A stretch of DNA of 64,000 nucleotides from Celeribacter persicus (GCF_003050785.1 NZ_QAOH01000009.1:62001-126000); one strand, 5' to 3'; shown: positions 8,485-17,846, counted from the stretch's first letter. The notes: generated by a model from the sequence alone, not told the origin. Numbers and translations: made by a program.

Positions 8485-8510
8485 GGGGGACCTTTATGGT
8501 CCCCCCATGA
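8485..8510 (+). promoter_or_regulatory. Mini-ORF and hairpin overlapping the helicase start
   Basis: GGGGGACC (8485-8492) and GGTCCCCC (8498-8505) form a perfect 8-bp stem ending one base before the helicase ATG (8507). A competing smaller stem CCCC-GTGC-GGGG occupies 8477-8488. GGGGGA is 5 bases before an ATG at 8496 that starts a four-codon frame (M-V-P-P-stop) whose TGA overlaps the helicase ATG as ATGA. No other ribosome site precedes the helicase, so it may be translated by coupling to this mini-ORF. Confidence 0.45.
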
Positions 8511-10063
8511 CGCTGACCTTCTCCTCCGATCAGGCCGAAGCCTTTGATGCCATCGCCGCAATGCTCGCACGTGTGGGTGTCGATTTGGAGGATGGTGTCA
8601 TCACGCCGCAGGCCACGGTGACGAGCCAGCTCTGCGCCGTGATCGGCAAGGCCGGTTCGGGCAAGACGCTTTTGCTTTCCGAGCTGTACAAGGCGCTTGA
8701 TGCCGCCGGGGTGGAGATCGTCTCCGGCGACTGGGAGGGCAAGAGGCGCAAGGAGCGTCGCACACTGGCGATCCTCGCACCGACCAACAAGGCGGCTTCG
8801 GTGCTGCGCGCACGCGGCGTGCCTGCGACGACGATCCACCGCATTCTCTACACGCCGGTCTATGACCCGGAATATGAGGCGATTGCGGAATGGCTGGCGG
8901 GCAATGGTGACCGGCCGGACCTAGAGGGTTTGCAGATCGAAGGGCTCACGGACGCGGCGCTCGACCGGGCCTATGCGTTTTACCAGAACCACAAATCCAT
9001 TCCCGGCGCGTTGGCGGCGGCGGGGCTTCGGGGTTCGGATTTCATCACCGGCTGGAAACGCCGCGAAGACCCGCTCGACATCGGATTCATTGATGAAAGC
9101 TCGATGCTGGACAAGCGTCAGTTCGAGGATTTGCAGGAAATCTTTCCCACACTCGTGCTGTTCGGCGACCCGGCGCAGCTTGCGCCGGTGAACCAGTCGG
9201 GTGAGATGGTGTTTGAGAGCCTGCCCGAGGAAAAGCAACACGTTCTGCACCGCATTCACCGGCAGGAGGCGGATAACCCGATCCTGGATCTCGCCCACGC
9301 ACTCGCGGACCCGAACCTCGGGTTCGAGCAATTCGAACGGATGATCGAAGACGCCGCCCGGCGCGACGACCGGGTGGTTTATGCCAGCCGGGTCGAAAGC
9401 GATCTGATGGCGCGCTCTCCGGTGCTCGTCTGGCGCAACGCGACGCGCATTCGGCTCATTCAGGCATTTCGCAAGGTGTTCGATGCGCCCGACGATGCGC
9501 TTTTGCCCGGTGAGCCGCTGATCTGTGACGGCATCGAGCTACCGATGAAGCACCGCAAGAAGCGGCTCGATCTCGAAGCACGCGGACTGATCAAAGGCGC
9601 GCAGGTTGTCTATCTCGGCCCCGGTCGTAAACCCGGTTTCTCGCGCCTGCATGTGATGGGGGCGGAAGATCCGAACATCTCGGCGGCCTCCATCGTAAAG
9701 ATCGAATTTCCCGACGAGGAGGAGCCCTTTATCCCCTATGCTGCGCGCATGGGGGCGGCGTTCCTGCATGGTGCGGCGGTCACGATCCACAAGGCGCAGG
9801 GCAGCCAGTGGCAGAATGTGCAGGTCTTCGCGCCCGATCTCTACGCTGCCGCGCGCGCAGGGCGGACGGAGGCGGGCATCCCCTTGTGGAAACGTCTGGC
9901 TTATGTGGCGATCACACGGGCGGAAACGCGGCTGTTCTGGGTCACGCGATCCATGTTGGCTAAACCTTCCGGGCCGCTTTCGGTGGCCGATCTTACGGCA
10001 AAAACCGCAGCGCCTCTGACGCTGGAGCCACAGGCAGATATGGGATTTGAAGACGGGCTTTAA
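8507..10063 (+). CDS. ATP-dependent RecD-like (Dda/RecD2-type) SF1 helicase
   Basis: This 518-residue cytosolic protein is a superfamily 1B helicase-type ATPase expected to translocate 5'-3' on DNA. Visible motifs are Walker A GKAGSGKT (residues 47-54), motif Ia region APTNKAASVLRARG, Walker B GFIDESSM, motif III LFGDPAQLAPV, then C-terminal VTIHKAQGSQW and YVAITRAETR (motifs V and VI). It lacks the long N-terminal region of RecD2 and no RecB or RecC lies nearby, so it is not exonuclease V; a stand-alone Dda-like helicase in repair or replication is more likely. Start ATG 8507 has no normal ribosome site (see the mini-ORF entry). It converges on and overlaps the TIGR02186 gene by 4 bases. Confidence 0.88.
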   Translation: MTLTFSSDQAEAFDAIAAMLARVGVDLEDGVITPQATVTSQLCAVIGKAGSGKTLLLSELYKALDAAGVEIVSGDWEGKRRKERRTLAILAPTNKAASVLRARGVPATTIHRILYTPVYDPEYEAIAEWLAGNGDRPDLEGLQIEGLTDAALDRAYAFYQNHKSIPGALAAAGLRGSDFITGWKRREDPLDIGFIDESSMLDKRQFEDLQEIFPTLVLFGDPAQLAPVNQSGEMVFESLPEEKQHVLHRIHRQEADNPILDLAHALADPNLGFEQFERMIEDAARRDDRVVYASRVESDLMARSPVLVWRNATRIRLIQAFRKVFDAPDDALLPGEPLICDGIELPMKHRKKRLDLEARGLIKGAQVVYLGPGRKPGFSRLHVMGAEDPNISAASIVKIEFPDEEEPFIPYAARMGAAFLHGAAVTIHKAQGSQWQNVQVFAPDLYAAARAGRTEAGIPLWKRLAYVAITRAETRLFWVTRSMLAKPSGPLSVADLTAKTAAPLTLEPQADMGFEDGL

Positions 10064-10806
10064 CGCCGGATCAGACGGAACAATTCGGATGCGCCCCAGC
10101 CGGACAGTGCCGCGATCGCCAATGCCATGATGCCGTAAAGCAGCGCCTGCGAATAGGCGAGGTTGTAGAGCCAGCGCTCGATCCCGACCTTCTGGACATT
10201 GATCGAGGTGCCGTAGCTGTCGATCACCTCACCGTTGCGCAACAGGAAAATCCGCGTGTTATAGGCCCCTTCGACGATGTTGGAGGGCAGGGCGATGGAG
10301 GTGTCAAAGAGGGTGTCTGCGCTCAACTCGACCTCGCCTTCGCGGGTGCGGTAGAGATCTGCCTTTTCACGTAGCTCAATGAGCGCCTCGCGTGCCGGAT
10401 GGCCACGCATGCCGGGCAGAACGCGTTTGTCATCGGTGATTTTCCACAGGCTGTCGGTCAGCGGCGGGAGAATATCGGCAAGCGGACGGGTCGTCGCAAC
10501 GGTGTAGAATGTCGGCGAGTGGCCCATCACCTGCGCCTCCACATTGATCCAGATGCCATAACGGCGGTCCTTGCGCCGGATGGTCTCGACCCGTTCCGGC
10601 CCCGACACGGTGATGATCACGTCGAGCGGGCTGTCTTCCGGGGCGGGCCGGTCGCGTTTCACGGCGCCGAAGACAAGGATTTCCGAACCGTCGAAATTGG
10701 CGTTCACCGAGACGCGGGTCTGGCTCAGGGCGGCAATGACCTGTTCGGCTTGCGCGCCGAGTGGCAGGAGGCAGAGAAGGAGGAGGGCGACAATCCGATG
10801 CATCAT
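10060..10806 (-). CDS. TIGR02186 family periplasmic/membrane protein
   Basis: The 248-residue product has a signal peptide (ALLLLCLLPLGAQA), a periplasmic domain beginning EQVIAALSQTRVSVNANFDGSEILVFGAVKRD, and a C-terminal membrane helix (LLYGIMALAIAALSGWGASEL). This architecture and the opening motif are those of TIGR02186, an alphaproteobacterial family of unknown function usually beside TSUP transporters. Its start ATG 10806 shares a base with the upstream TSUP stop (TGATG); a GTG one codon earlier is also possible. The tight pairing suggests it helps the transporter on the periplasmic side, which is inference. Confidence 0.85.
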   Translation of the reverse strand: MMHRIVALLLLCLLPLGAQAEQVIAALSQTRVSVNANFDGSEILVFGAVKRDRPAPEDSPLDVIITVSGPERVETIRRKDRRYGIWINVEAQVMGHSPTFYTVATTRPLADILPPLTDSLWKITDDKRVLPGMRGHPAREALIELREKADLYRTREGEVELSADTLFDTSIALPSNIVEGAYNTRIFLLRNGEVIDSYGTSINVQKVGIERWLYNLAYSQALLYGIMALAIAALSGWGASELFRLIRR

Positions 10807-11714
10807 CACGACCCCAGCGAATAGAGGTCTTTGGGCGGGATCAGAAGGTCAATCCCGAGCTTGAGACAGACGGCGAGCACAAGCAGGGCGAGCGCGATGC
10901 GGAGCTGTTCGGCCTTGAGCTTGAGACCGATCTGGGTGCCGATCTGCGCACCGATGACGCCGCCGACCAGAAGGAGGAAGGCCAGAAGCACATCGACCGT
11001 GTGGTTCGTGTAAGCGTGCAGAAGCGTGGTGAACCCGGCGGTGAAAATGATCTGGAACAGGGAGGTGCCGATCACCACCTTGGTCGGCATGCCGAGGATG
11101 TAGATCATCGCGGGCACCATGATGAAGCCACCGCCGACCCCCATCACCGCGCCGAGCATGCCCACCATGACACCGACGGCAATGGGCGGGATGGCGGAAA
11201 TATAGAGCCCGGAGGCGCGGAATTTCATCTTGAAGGGCAGGGTATGAACCCAGAGATGTTTCTTGCGCGCCGGACGTCCGCCGGGGCGGCCCTTGGCACG
11301 TTTGATTGCCCGGATCGACTCGATCAGCATGAGAAAGCCGATGATGCCGAGGAAGACGACGTAGCACAGGGTCACGAGCAGATCGACCTGACCCATGGCC
11401 TTGAGCAGGTTGAAAATCTGGATGCCGATGGCGGAGCCGACAAGGCCCCCTGCCAAAAGCACAAAACCCATCTTGAGATCGACAGTCTTGCGTTTGAAAT
11501 GCGCAAGTACGCCCGAGACTGAAGAGGCGACGATCTGATTGGCGGAAGTGGCCACGGCGACGGCGGGGGGGATGCCGACGAAGAACAGCAGGGGCGTGAT
11601 GAGAAAACCGCCACCGACGCCGAACATGCCCGAGAGAACGCCGACGATGCCGCCCAGCCCTAAAAGGGTGAAGGCGTTGACCGAGACTTCTGCGATGGGG
11701 AGGAAAATCTGCAT
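10806..11714 (-). CDS. TSUP family transporter (TauE/SafE-type anion exporter)
   Basis: A 302-residue inner-membrane protein with about eight helices and the internal duplication of the TauE/SafE family. The repeat signatures are SGMFGVGGGFLITPLLFF near the N-terminus and LGAVMGVGGGFIMVPAMIY in the second half. Family members move sulfite, sulfonates or sulfoacetate. A basic cytoplasmic loop (IKRAKGRPGGRPARKKH) separates the halves. ATG 11714 (MQIFLPIAEV) is chosen; a TTG at 11750 would add twelve hydrophilic residues. It is coupled to the TIGR02186 gene downstream. No sulfur-oxidation genes are visible, so the substrate is open. Confidence 0.88.
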   Translation of the reverse strand: MQIFLPIAEVSVNAFTLLGLGGIVGVLSGMFGVGGGFLITPLLFFVGIPPAVAVATSANQIVASSVSGVLAHFKRKTVDLKMGFVLLAGGLVGSAIGIQIFNLLKAMGQVDLLVTLCYVVFLGIIGFLMLIESIRAIKRAKGRPGGRPARKKHLWVHTLPFKMKFRASGLYISAIPPIAVGVMVGMLGAVMGVGGGFIMVPAMIYILGMPTKVVIGTSLFQIIFTAGFTTLLHAYTNHTVDVLLAFLLLVGGVIGAQIGTQIGLKLKAEQLRIALALLVLAVCLKLGIDLLIPPKDLYSLGS

Positions 11715-11798
11715 GTGGCTCAGGCTTTCGCGGCGTGTTTCTTCCAGCAATGCAATGATTTGCAGGGCGCGTCAAATGCTGAGCCGTGAGGATGGAAC

Positions 11799-11824
11799 AA
11801 AAAACGGGCCTGAAGGCCCGTTTT
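11799..11824 (-). terminator. Terminator of the first BMP-type ABC operon
   Basis: On the minus strand AAAACGGGCC, a TTCA loop and GGCCCG are followed by six T residues, 22 bases after the stop of the last permease. The symmetric A/T flanks could also work on the plus strand. Confidence 0.85.
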
Positions 11825-11845
11825 CGCAAGTGTCGAAATTCTGTT

Positions 11846-12808
11846 TCAGCGTTCCTTCACATAGGATTGACCGCTGGCGCGCGGCGGGATCGCCTTGCCG
11901 ACGAAACCGGCGAGGATGATCACGGTCAGGATGTAGGGCAGGGCCTGCATGAACTGCACGGGGATCACGATATCGCCCAAAGCGATGGACTGATATCGGT
12001 TGCCTATGGCTTCCAGAAGGCCGAAGAGCAGTGTCGCCCAGAGTGCATACCACGGACGCCATTTGGCGAAGATCAGTGCGGCAAGCGCGATATAGCCCCG
12101 ACCCGCCGACATATCCTTGACGAAACCTGCCGCCAGAGAGGCGAGGTAGGTGCCCGCGAGACCGCAGAGCACACCCGCGATCACAAGTGCTGCGTAACGC
12201 AGGCGCACGACGGAAATCCCGGCGGTGTCCACGGCACTGGGGTTTTCCCCCACGGCGCGCAGACGCAGACCGAAGCGGGAGCGATAGAGCACCCACCAAG
12301 ATAATGGCACCGAGAGAAGCGCCAGATAGGTGAGCGCCGTGTGGCCGGAGATCAACTCGTCATAGGCCGGACCGATGACCGGGATTTTCGCCAGTGCCTC
12401 GGAGAAGGGCAGGGTCCATGGGCTGAACCGCTCGGCCCCGTTGAGCGAGGGGGTGCGCCCGCCAAGCTGGAACCAGCTTTGACCCACGACGACGGTGAGA
12501 CCGGCGGCAAGGAAGTTGAGGGCCACGCCGGAAATGAGTTGATCGCCCTTGAAGGTGATTGAGGCGAGCCCGTGGATCATGGAGAAGGCGAGCGAGCCCG
12601 CGATGCCTGCCAGAAGCCCGATCCAGATCGAGCCGGTGACGGCGGCGGCGGCGCTGGAAAGGAAGGCGGCGGCAAGAAGCTTGCCCTCAAGACCGATGTC
12701 GACGACACCCGCGCGCTCGGAGAAGAGCCCGGCGAGACAGGTCAGAAGCAGGGGCGTCGCGAGACGCACGGAGCTGTCGAGGATCTGGATGATCGTGAGA
12801 TAGTCCAT
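11846..12808 (-). CDS. ABC transporter permease, BMP-type nucleoside/sugar class (second subunit)
   Basis: A 320-residue inner-membrane permease of the BPD_transp_2 (LivM/RbsC-like) class used with BMP-type binding proteins. The conserved blocks are GLFSERAGVVDIGLEGKLL near the N-terminus, GDQLISGVALNFLAAGLT in the middle and RAVGENPSAVDTAGISVVRLRY, the EAA-like loop contacting the ATPase. It is the last gene of a four-gene operon (binding protein, ATPase, two permeases), 3 bases behind the preceding permease. The arrangement equals the guanosine/nucleoside importers NupNOPQ and PnrABCDE-like systems. Substrate is inferred to be a nucleoside or purine. Confidence 0.88.
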   Translation of the reverse strand: MDYLTIIQILDSSVRLATPLLLTCLAGLFSERAGVVDIGLEGKLLAAAFLSSAAAAVTGSIWIGLLAGIAGSLAFSMIHGLASITFKGDQLISGVALNFLAAGLTVVVGQSWFQLGGRTPSLNGAERFSPWTLPFSEALAKIPVIGPAYDELISGHTALTYLALLSVPLSWWVLYRSRFGLRLRAVGENPSAVDTAGISVVRLRYAALVIAGVLCGLAGTYLASLAAGFVKDMSAGRGYIALAALIFAKWRPWYALWATLLFGLLEAIGNRYQSIALGDIVIPVQFMQALPYILTVIILAGFVGKAIPPRASGQSYVKER

Positions 12809-12811
12809 CTC

Positions 12812-13909
12812 TTACGCCTCCTTCTTTTTGCTGAACGCGAGGAACAGCTTTTCGAGCGGCACCCGCACCATGTTGTCGAGCGCACCGGTGAACATGATCA
12901 CGAGCGCCTGAATGACGACGACCAATTCGCGTGGGATCGATTCCCAGAACGCCAGTTCCGCACCGCCCTGATAGAGAAATCCGAACAGGATCGAGGCGAG
13001 GAAGATGCCGATGGGGTGATTGCGGCCCATCAGTGCCACGGCGATGCCGATGAAGCCTGCGCCTTCGACGGCGTTGTCGATGAGGCGCTCGGCCTCGCCC
13101 ATGACGTTGTTGATTGCCATGAGACCCGCCAGCGCGCCGGAGATCAGCATGGCGATGATCACGATCCGCGCGGGGTTGATACCCGCGTATTTCGCTGCCG
13201 TTTCCGATTGCCCGTAGGCCCGGATTTCATAACCGAGCCGGGTGCGCCAGATCAGGAAATAGAAGGCGACGGAGGCCAGAATGGCGACGAGGAAGGACAT
13301 GTTCGCCGGTGCGTTTTTATTGAAATTGATGCCGAAGGGGGCAAGCATTTCATGGAAGGTCGGCAGGTGAGCCCCGGCCGGGAACCGCGCGCTCTCGGTC
13401 AGCATGGAACCGGGAACTTTCAACACGTTCAACAGCACATAGCCCAAAAGGGCCGCGCCGATATAGTTGAACATGATCGTGGTGATCACGATATGGCTGC
13501 CGCGCTTCGCCTGAAGCCACGCCGGGATGAAGGCCCAGGCGGCACCGAAGAGCGCGCCGCCGATCATCGCTGCCGGAAGCGCGAGCGCCCAGTGCGGCCA
13601 CGGTACGGCAAGGCAGACGAGCGTAACGCCAAGCCCGCCCAATGTTGCCTGCCCCTCGCCGCCGATGTTGAACAGGCGCGCGTGATAGGCGACGGCCACA
13701 GCAAGGCCGGTAAAGATGAAATTCGTGGCGTAATAGAGCGTATAGCCGACGCCCTGGGTCGAGCCGAACGCGCCCTGTACCATGGTCTTGATCGCCACGA
13801 AGGGGTCTTTGCCGATGGCCCAGATCACCACTCCGGAAAAGAAGAAGGCGATCAGGATGGAGATCAGCGGAATGAGGACGGCATCCGCCCATTTCGGCAT
13901 TTTGCTCAT
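12812..13909 (-). CDS. ABC transporter permease, BMP-type nucleoside/sugar class (first subunit)
   Basis: A 365-residue inner-membrane permease with about ten hydrophobic helices. It shows the paralogous blocks typical of this subfamily: GAFGSTQGVGYTLYYATNFIFTGLAVAVAYHARLFNIGGEGQ, MFNYIGAALLGYVLLNV, and the cytoplasmic loop RAYGQSETAAKYAGINPARIVI. Start ATG overlaps the ATPase stop by 4 bases (ATGA), and the next permease follows after 3 bases, so all are one transcript. It pairs with the 320-residue permease as a heterodimer. Confidence 0.88.
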   Translation of the reverse strand: MSKMPKWADAVLIPLISILIAFFFSGVVIWAIGKDPFVAIKTMVQGAFGSTQGVGYTLYYATNFIFTGLAVAVAYHARLFNIGGEGQATLGGLGVTLVCLAVPWPHWALALPAAMIGGALFGAAWAFIPAWLQAKRGSHIVITTIMFNYIGAALLGYVLLNVLKVPGSMLTESARFPAGAHLPTFHEMLAPFGINFNKNAPANMSFLVAILASVAFYFLIWRTRLGYEIRAYGQSETAAKYAGINPARIVIIAMLISGALAGLMAINNVMGEAERLIDNAVEGAGFIGIAVALMGRNHPIGIFLASILFGFLYQGGAELAFWESIPRELVVVIQALVIMFTGALDNMVRVPLEKLFLAFSKKKEA

Positions 13910-15507
13910 TTCTGTGCCCCCGCTTCTTCCGTCTTCTCATCGGTGATCCCGGCCATCAAAAGACCAAGTTCCCCTTCGTTCGTTTCCGCAGGTCTGCGCT
14001 CGCCCATGATCTGACCGTCGAACATGACGATGATCCGGTCGGAAAGAGACAAAATCTCGTCGAGTTCCACGGAGACGAGGAGGATCGCCTTGCCCTGATC
14101 GCGGAGCGCCACGATCTGTTGGTGGATGAATTCGATCGCGCCAATATCGACGCCACGGGTCGGCTGGCCGACCAGCAAGAGGTCCGGGTTGCGCTCGATC
14201 TCGCGGGCCAGCACGATTTTCTGCTGGTTGCCGCCGGAAAACGATTTGGCCTCAAGCTTCGGGTTCGGTGGGCGGACATCGAATTTGTCCATGCTCTTCT
14301 GGGTCATTGCCTTGATCCCGGCATTGTCCATCAAAAGCGCGTTTTTCTGATATTCCGGAGCATGGTGATAGCCGAACACCATGTTTTCCCAAGCCTGGAA
14401 TTCGAGGATCAGACCCTCGTCATGGCGATCCTCCGGCACATGGGAAATGCCGCGTGCGCGCCGGGTCTGGCCGTTCGAGTGCTTGCCGGAGAGGTCGATC
14501 TCCTGACCGTTTATGAGGATTTTTCCAGTGCCACTCATGTAACCGCCCAGCACTTCGAGAAGTTCGGTCTGACCGTTGCCCGCGACGCCAGCGATGCCGA
14601 GAATTTCGCCTTCACGGACCTCGAAGGACACGCCTTTGACACGCTCGACCTTCTGTTCGTCGACGACGCGCAGGTTCTCGATCTGCACCACCGGTTTGCC
14701 CGGCGTAGCGGGTTTCTTGTCGACGCGGAGCAAAACCTTGCGCCCGACCATCAGTTCGGCAAGCTCCTCGGGCGAGGTCTCTGCGGTCTTTACGGTCGCG
14801 GTCATCTCGCCACGCCGCATCACGGACACCGTGTCGGTGATCTCCATGATCTCGCGCAGTTTGTGGGTGATCAGGATGATCGTCTTGCCCTGTTCTTTCA
14901 GCCCTTCGAGAATGCGGAAGAGGTGATCGGCCTCGGCGGGTGTCAACACGCCCGTGGGTTCGTCGAGAATCAGGATATCCGCCTGCCGATAGAGCGCCTT
15001 GAGAATCTCGACCCGTTGCTGGTGGCCCACGGAGAGGTCTTCGATCAAGGCGTCGGGATCGACGGAAAGTTCATATTCGTCAGAGAGTTGCTCCAAAAGC
15101 TTGCGGGCTTTTGCCAGCGAGGGCTTCAACAGTCCGCCGTCTTCGGCGCCGAGAATCACATTCTCCAGAACGGTGAAATTCTCCACCAGTTTGAAATGCT
15201 GAAAAACCATGCCGATGCCAGCGGCAATCGCGGCCTGACTGTCGGTGATATGGACCTCTTTGCCGTTGATGAGGATCTGGCCGCTGTCGGCCTTGTAGAA
15301 CCCGTAGAGGATCGACATCAGCGTGGACTTGCCCGCGCCGTTCTCGCCGATGATGCCATGAATCGAGCCCTTGGCCACCGATATCGCGATGTCCTTGTTG
15401 GCCTGTACCGGGCCGAACGCTTTGGAAATCCCGCGCAGTTCGATTGCGGGGGCGGATGCGGTGGGGGCGACAGTTTCCTGCCGCCCCGCCTCGTTCTGAA
15501 CGCTCAT
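13906..15507 (-). CDS. ABC transporter ATP-binding protein, duplicated nucleotide-binding domains (BMP-type)
   Basis: The 533 residues carry two ABC ATPase domains, as in RbsA/NupO-type importers. Domain 1 has Walker A GENGAGKSTL, signature LSVGHQQRVEI and Walker B ILILDEPT. Domain 2 has a degenerate Walker A (GVAGNGQTE), signature FSGGNQQKIVL and LLLVGQPTRGVD, so ATP hydrolysis is probably asymmetric. Short Ala/Thr-rich and Glu-rich tails flank the domains. The gene lies between the binding-protein gene (12-base gap) and the first permease (4-base overlap). It energises import of the ligand captured by the BMP protein. Confidence 0.92.
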   Translation of the reverse strand: MSVQNEAGRQETVAPTASAPAIELRGISKAFGPVQANKDIAISVAKGSIHGIIGENGAGKSTLMSILYGFYKADSGQILINGKEVHITDSQAAIAAGIGMVFQHFKLVENFTVLENVILGAEDGGLLKPSLAKARKLLEQLSDEYELSVDPDALIEDLSVGHQQRVEILKALYRQADILILDEPTGVLTPAEADHLFRILEGLKEQGKTIILITHKLREIMEITDTVSVMRRGEMTATVKTAETSPEELAELMVGRKVLLRVDKKPATPGKPVVQIENLRVVDEQKVERVKGVSFEVREGEILGIAGVAGNGQTELLEVLGGYMSGTGKILINGQEIDLSGKHSNGQTRRARGISHVPEDRHDEGLILEFQAWENMVFGYHHAPEYQKNALLMDNAGIKAMTQKSMDKFDVRPPNPKLEAKSFSGGNQQKIVLAREIERNPDLLLVGQPTRGVDIGAIEFIHQQIVALRDQGKAILLVSVELDEILSLSDRIIVMFDGQIMGERRPAETNEGELGLLMAGITDEKTEEAGAQK

Positions 15508-15519
15508 GCGCGACCTGCC

Positions 15520-16509
<990 letters not shown>

Positions 16510-16626
16510 GGTAATCTCCCGTTAGGTACTTGTATTGGGGCCGCCCCATGCCATCCCGGAAGAACCCGGCAAGACAGACACGTCACGGCCCGTGTCTAAA
16601 CGCACGAAATGCGCGCCTTGGCCCGG

Positions 16627-16678
16627 ATTAGGGCGTGTCCCTGTCCGGGGGTCAATACACATTTTACCATATTTGACC
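16627..16678 (-). promoter_or_regulatory. Promoter and inverted-repeat operator candidate of the first BMP operon
   Basis: Reading on the minus strand, TTGACC (complement of 16650-16655), a 17-base spacer and CCTAAT (complement of 16627-16632) form a near-consensus sigma70 promoter about 118 bases before the binding-protein start. An inverted repeat GGTCAA (16650-16655) / TTGACC (16673-16678) overlaps the -35, a position suited to a repressor. The rest of the 223-bp gap shows no gene. Confidence 0.55.
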
Positions 16679-16732
16679 AATCGGTCGCAGTTCCGACGGG
16701 GATTGCGGTTCTACGCACAGTATAACGTTGGG

Positions 16733-17179
16733 TCACGTCTGTTTTATGCGCTTTGTGAACACCAGAGCGTCGATTTTCTCCCCATCCGGAGTAACGTAAT
16801 AGCCTTTGCGTCGCCCGGATTCGCGATAACCTTCCGAGCGATAGAGAGAGATCGCGACCGTGTTGTCTGTGGCGACTTCGAGAAAGGCGTCCTCTGCTCC
16901 ACGCACCAAAGCCTCCGCCTCGTAGCCTTGCAAGGCACGACGCCCGAGGTTGTGTCCACGGGCTTCTGGCGCCACGGCAAGAGTCAGAAGTTCAGTTTCG
17001 CCCGCCACCGCGCGACCCAAGGCGAAGGAGGGGCCTTCGCCTGTCACGAGAAATACAGCGGGGGAAGCAAGAAGGTCCGCGAACTCCGTCGCGGACCAAG
17101 GACGTGGTGTGGTGAAACAGGCCGCATGCAGAGCGGCCAAGTCTTCCGTGGTCAGTTCAGACACAGGTTTCAGGGTCAC
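16733..17179 (-). CDS. rimI: GNAT N-acetyltransferase, RimI-like
   Basis: A 148-residue GCN5-related acetyltransferase of the type that acetylates the N-terminus of ribosomal protein S18. The acetyl-CoA motif A reads LLTLAVAPEARGHNLGRRAL, followed by EVATDNTVAISLYRSEGYRESGRRKGYY (motif B), and the N-terminal AACFTTPRPWSATEFADLL block is typical of RimI. The start is uncertain: GTG 17179 or GTG 17164, neither with a clear ribosome site, the gene probably being coupled to the nfu stop 20 bases upstream. Position next to an Fe-S biogenesis gene matches many Rhodobacteraceae. Other GNAT substrates cannot be excluded. Confidence 0.85.
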   Translation of the reverse strand: MTLKPVSELTTEDLAALHAACFTTPRPWSATEFADLLASPAVFLVTGEGPSFALGRAVAGETELLTLAVAPEARGHNLGRRALQGYEAEALVRGAEDAFLEVATDNTVAISLYRSEGYRESGRRKGYYVTPDGEKIDALVFTKRIKQT

Positions 17180-17199
17180 GGGGTTCAGGGACAGGGGCC

Positions 17200-17763
17200 T
17201 CAGGCCGCAACCGGGCGCACTTCGAGCACTTCGGGGATGTAATGCCGCAACAGGTTCTCGATGCCCATTTTCAGGGTGAGCGTCGAGGAGGGGCAACCGG
17301 CGCAGGCACCCTGCATATGCAGATAGACAATGCCGCGATCGAAGCCGTGGAAAGTGATGTCGCCACCGTCCTGCGCCACGGCCGGACGCACGCGGGTGTC
17401 CAGAAGTTCCTTGATCTGCTGGACGATCTCGCTGTCCGGGCCATCGTGATCGGCATGACCGGCGGGGGCGGTGTTTTCGCCTTCCATGACCGGATCGCCG
17501 GACTGGAAATGCTCCATGATCGCACCGAGGATCGCCGGTTTCACATGGTCCCAATCGGTTGCCTCGTCTTTGGTGACGGTGACGAAATCGGAGCCGAAGA
17601 AGACGCCGCTGACATTGCCGACCTTGAAGATGCGCGACGCGAGCGGCGAGCTTGCGGCGGCGTCAGCCGTGGTAAAATCTGCGGTGCCGGTTTCCAGAAC
17701 GGTCTGGCCGGGCAGGAATTTCAGCGTGGCGGGGTTCGGCGTGGATTCGGTCTGGATGAACAT
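17200..17763 (-). CDS. nfuA: NifU-family Fe-S cluster scaffold/carrier protein (Nfu type)
   Basis: This 187-residue cytosolic protein delivers iron-sulfur clusters. It has an N-terminal Nfu_N domain (MFIQTESTPNPATLKFLPG, with SPLASRIFKVGNVSGVFFGSDFVTV) and a C-terminal NifU domain whose cluster ligands are Cys154 and Cys157 in GACAGCPSS. A His/Asp-rich linker joins the two. It is the alphaproteobacterial/mitochondrial NFU1 architecture rather than the gammaproteobacterial NfuA with its degenerate A-type domain, so the symbol is approximate. An Irr-like palindrome lies 57 bases upstream of the ATG, strongly suggesting iron control. rimI follows 20 bases downstream. Confidence 0.92.
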   Translation of the reverse strand: MFIQTESTPNPATLKFLPGQTVLETGTADFTTADAAASSPLASRIFKVGNVSGVFFGSDFVTVTKDEATDWDHVKPAILGAIMEHFQSGDPVMEGENTAPAGHADHDGPDSEIVQQIKELLDTRVRPAVAQDGGDITFHGFDRGIVYLHMQGACAGCPSSTLTLKMGIENLLRHYIPEVLEVRPVAA

Positions 17764-17819
17764 GGCGCGTATTCCTTAGTGATCAGGTCGGATATGCGCT
17801 TTCCAACGCTGAAAGTCAA

Positions 17820-17840
17820 TATTTAGAACGGTTCTAAATA
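17820..17840. promoter_or_regulatory. Irr-type iron control element upstream of nfuA
   Basis: A perfect 21-bp palindrome has 10-bp arms TATTTAGAAC and GTTCTAAATA around a single G. It contains TTTAGAA-N3-TTCTAAA, the published form of the iron control element bound by the Fur-family haem-responsive regulator Irr in Rhizobiales and Rhodobacterales. It lies 57 bp before the nfuA start codon and just past the DUF2267 stop, so its target is nfuA (and rimI). Match to Irr is established knowledge of the motif; binding here is inference. Confidence 0.72.
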
Positions 17841-17846
17841 ATAGCG

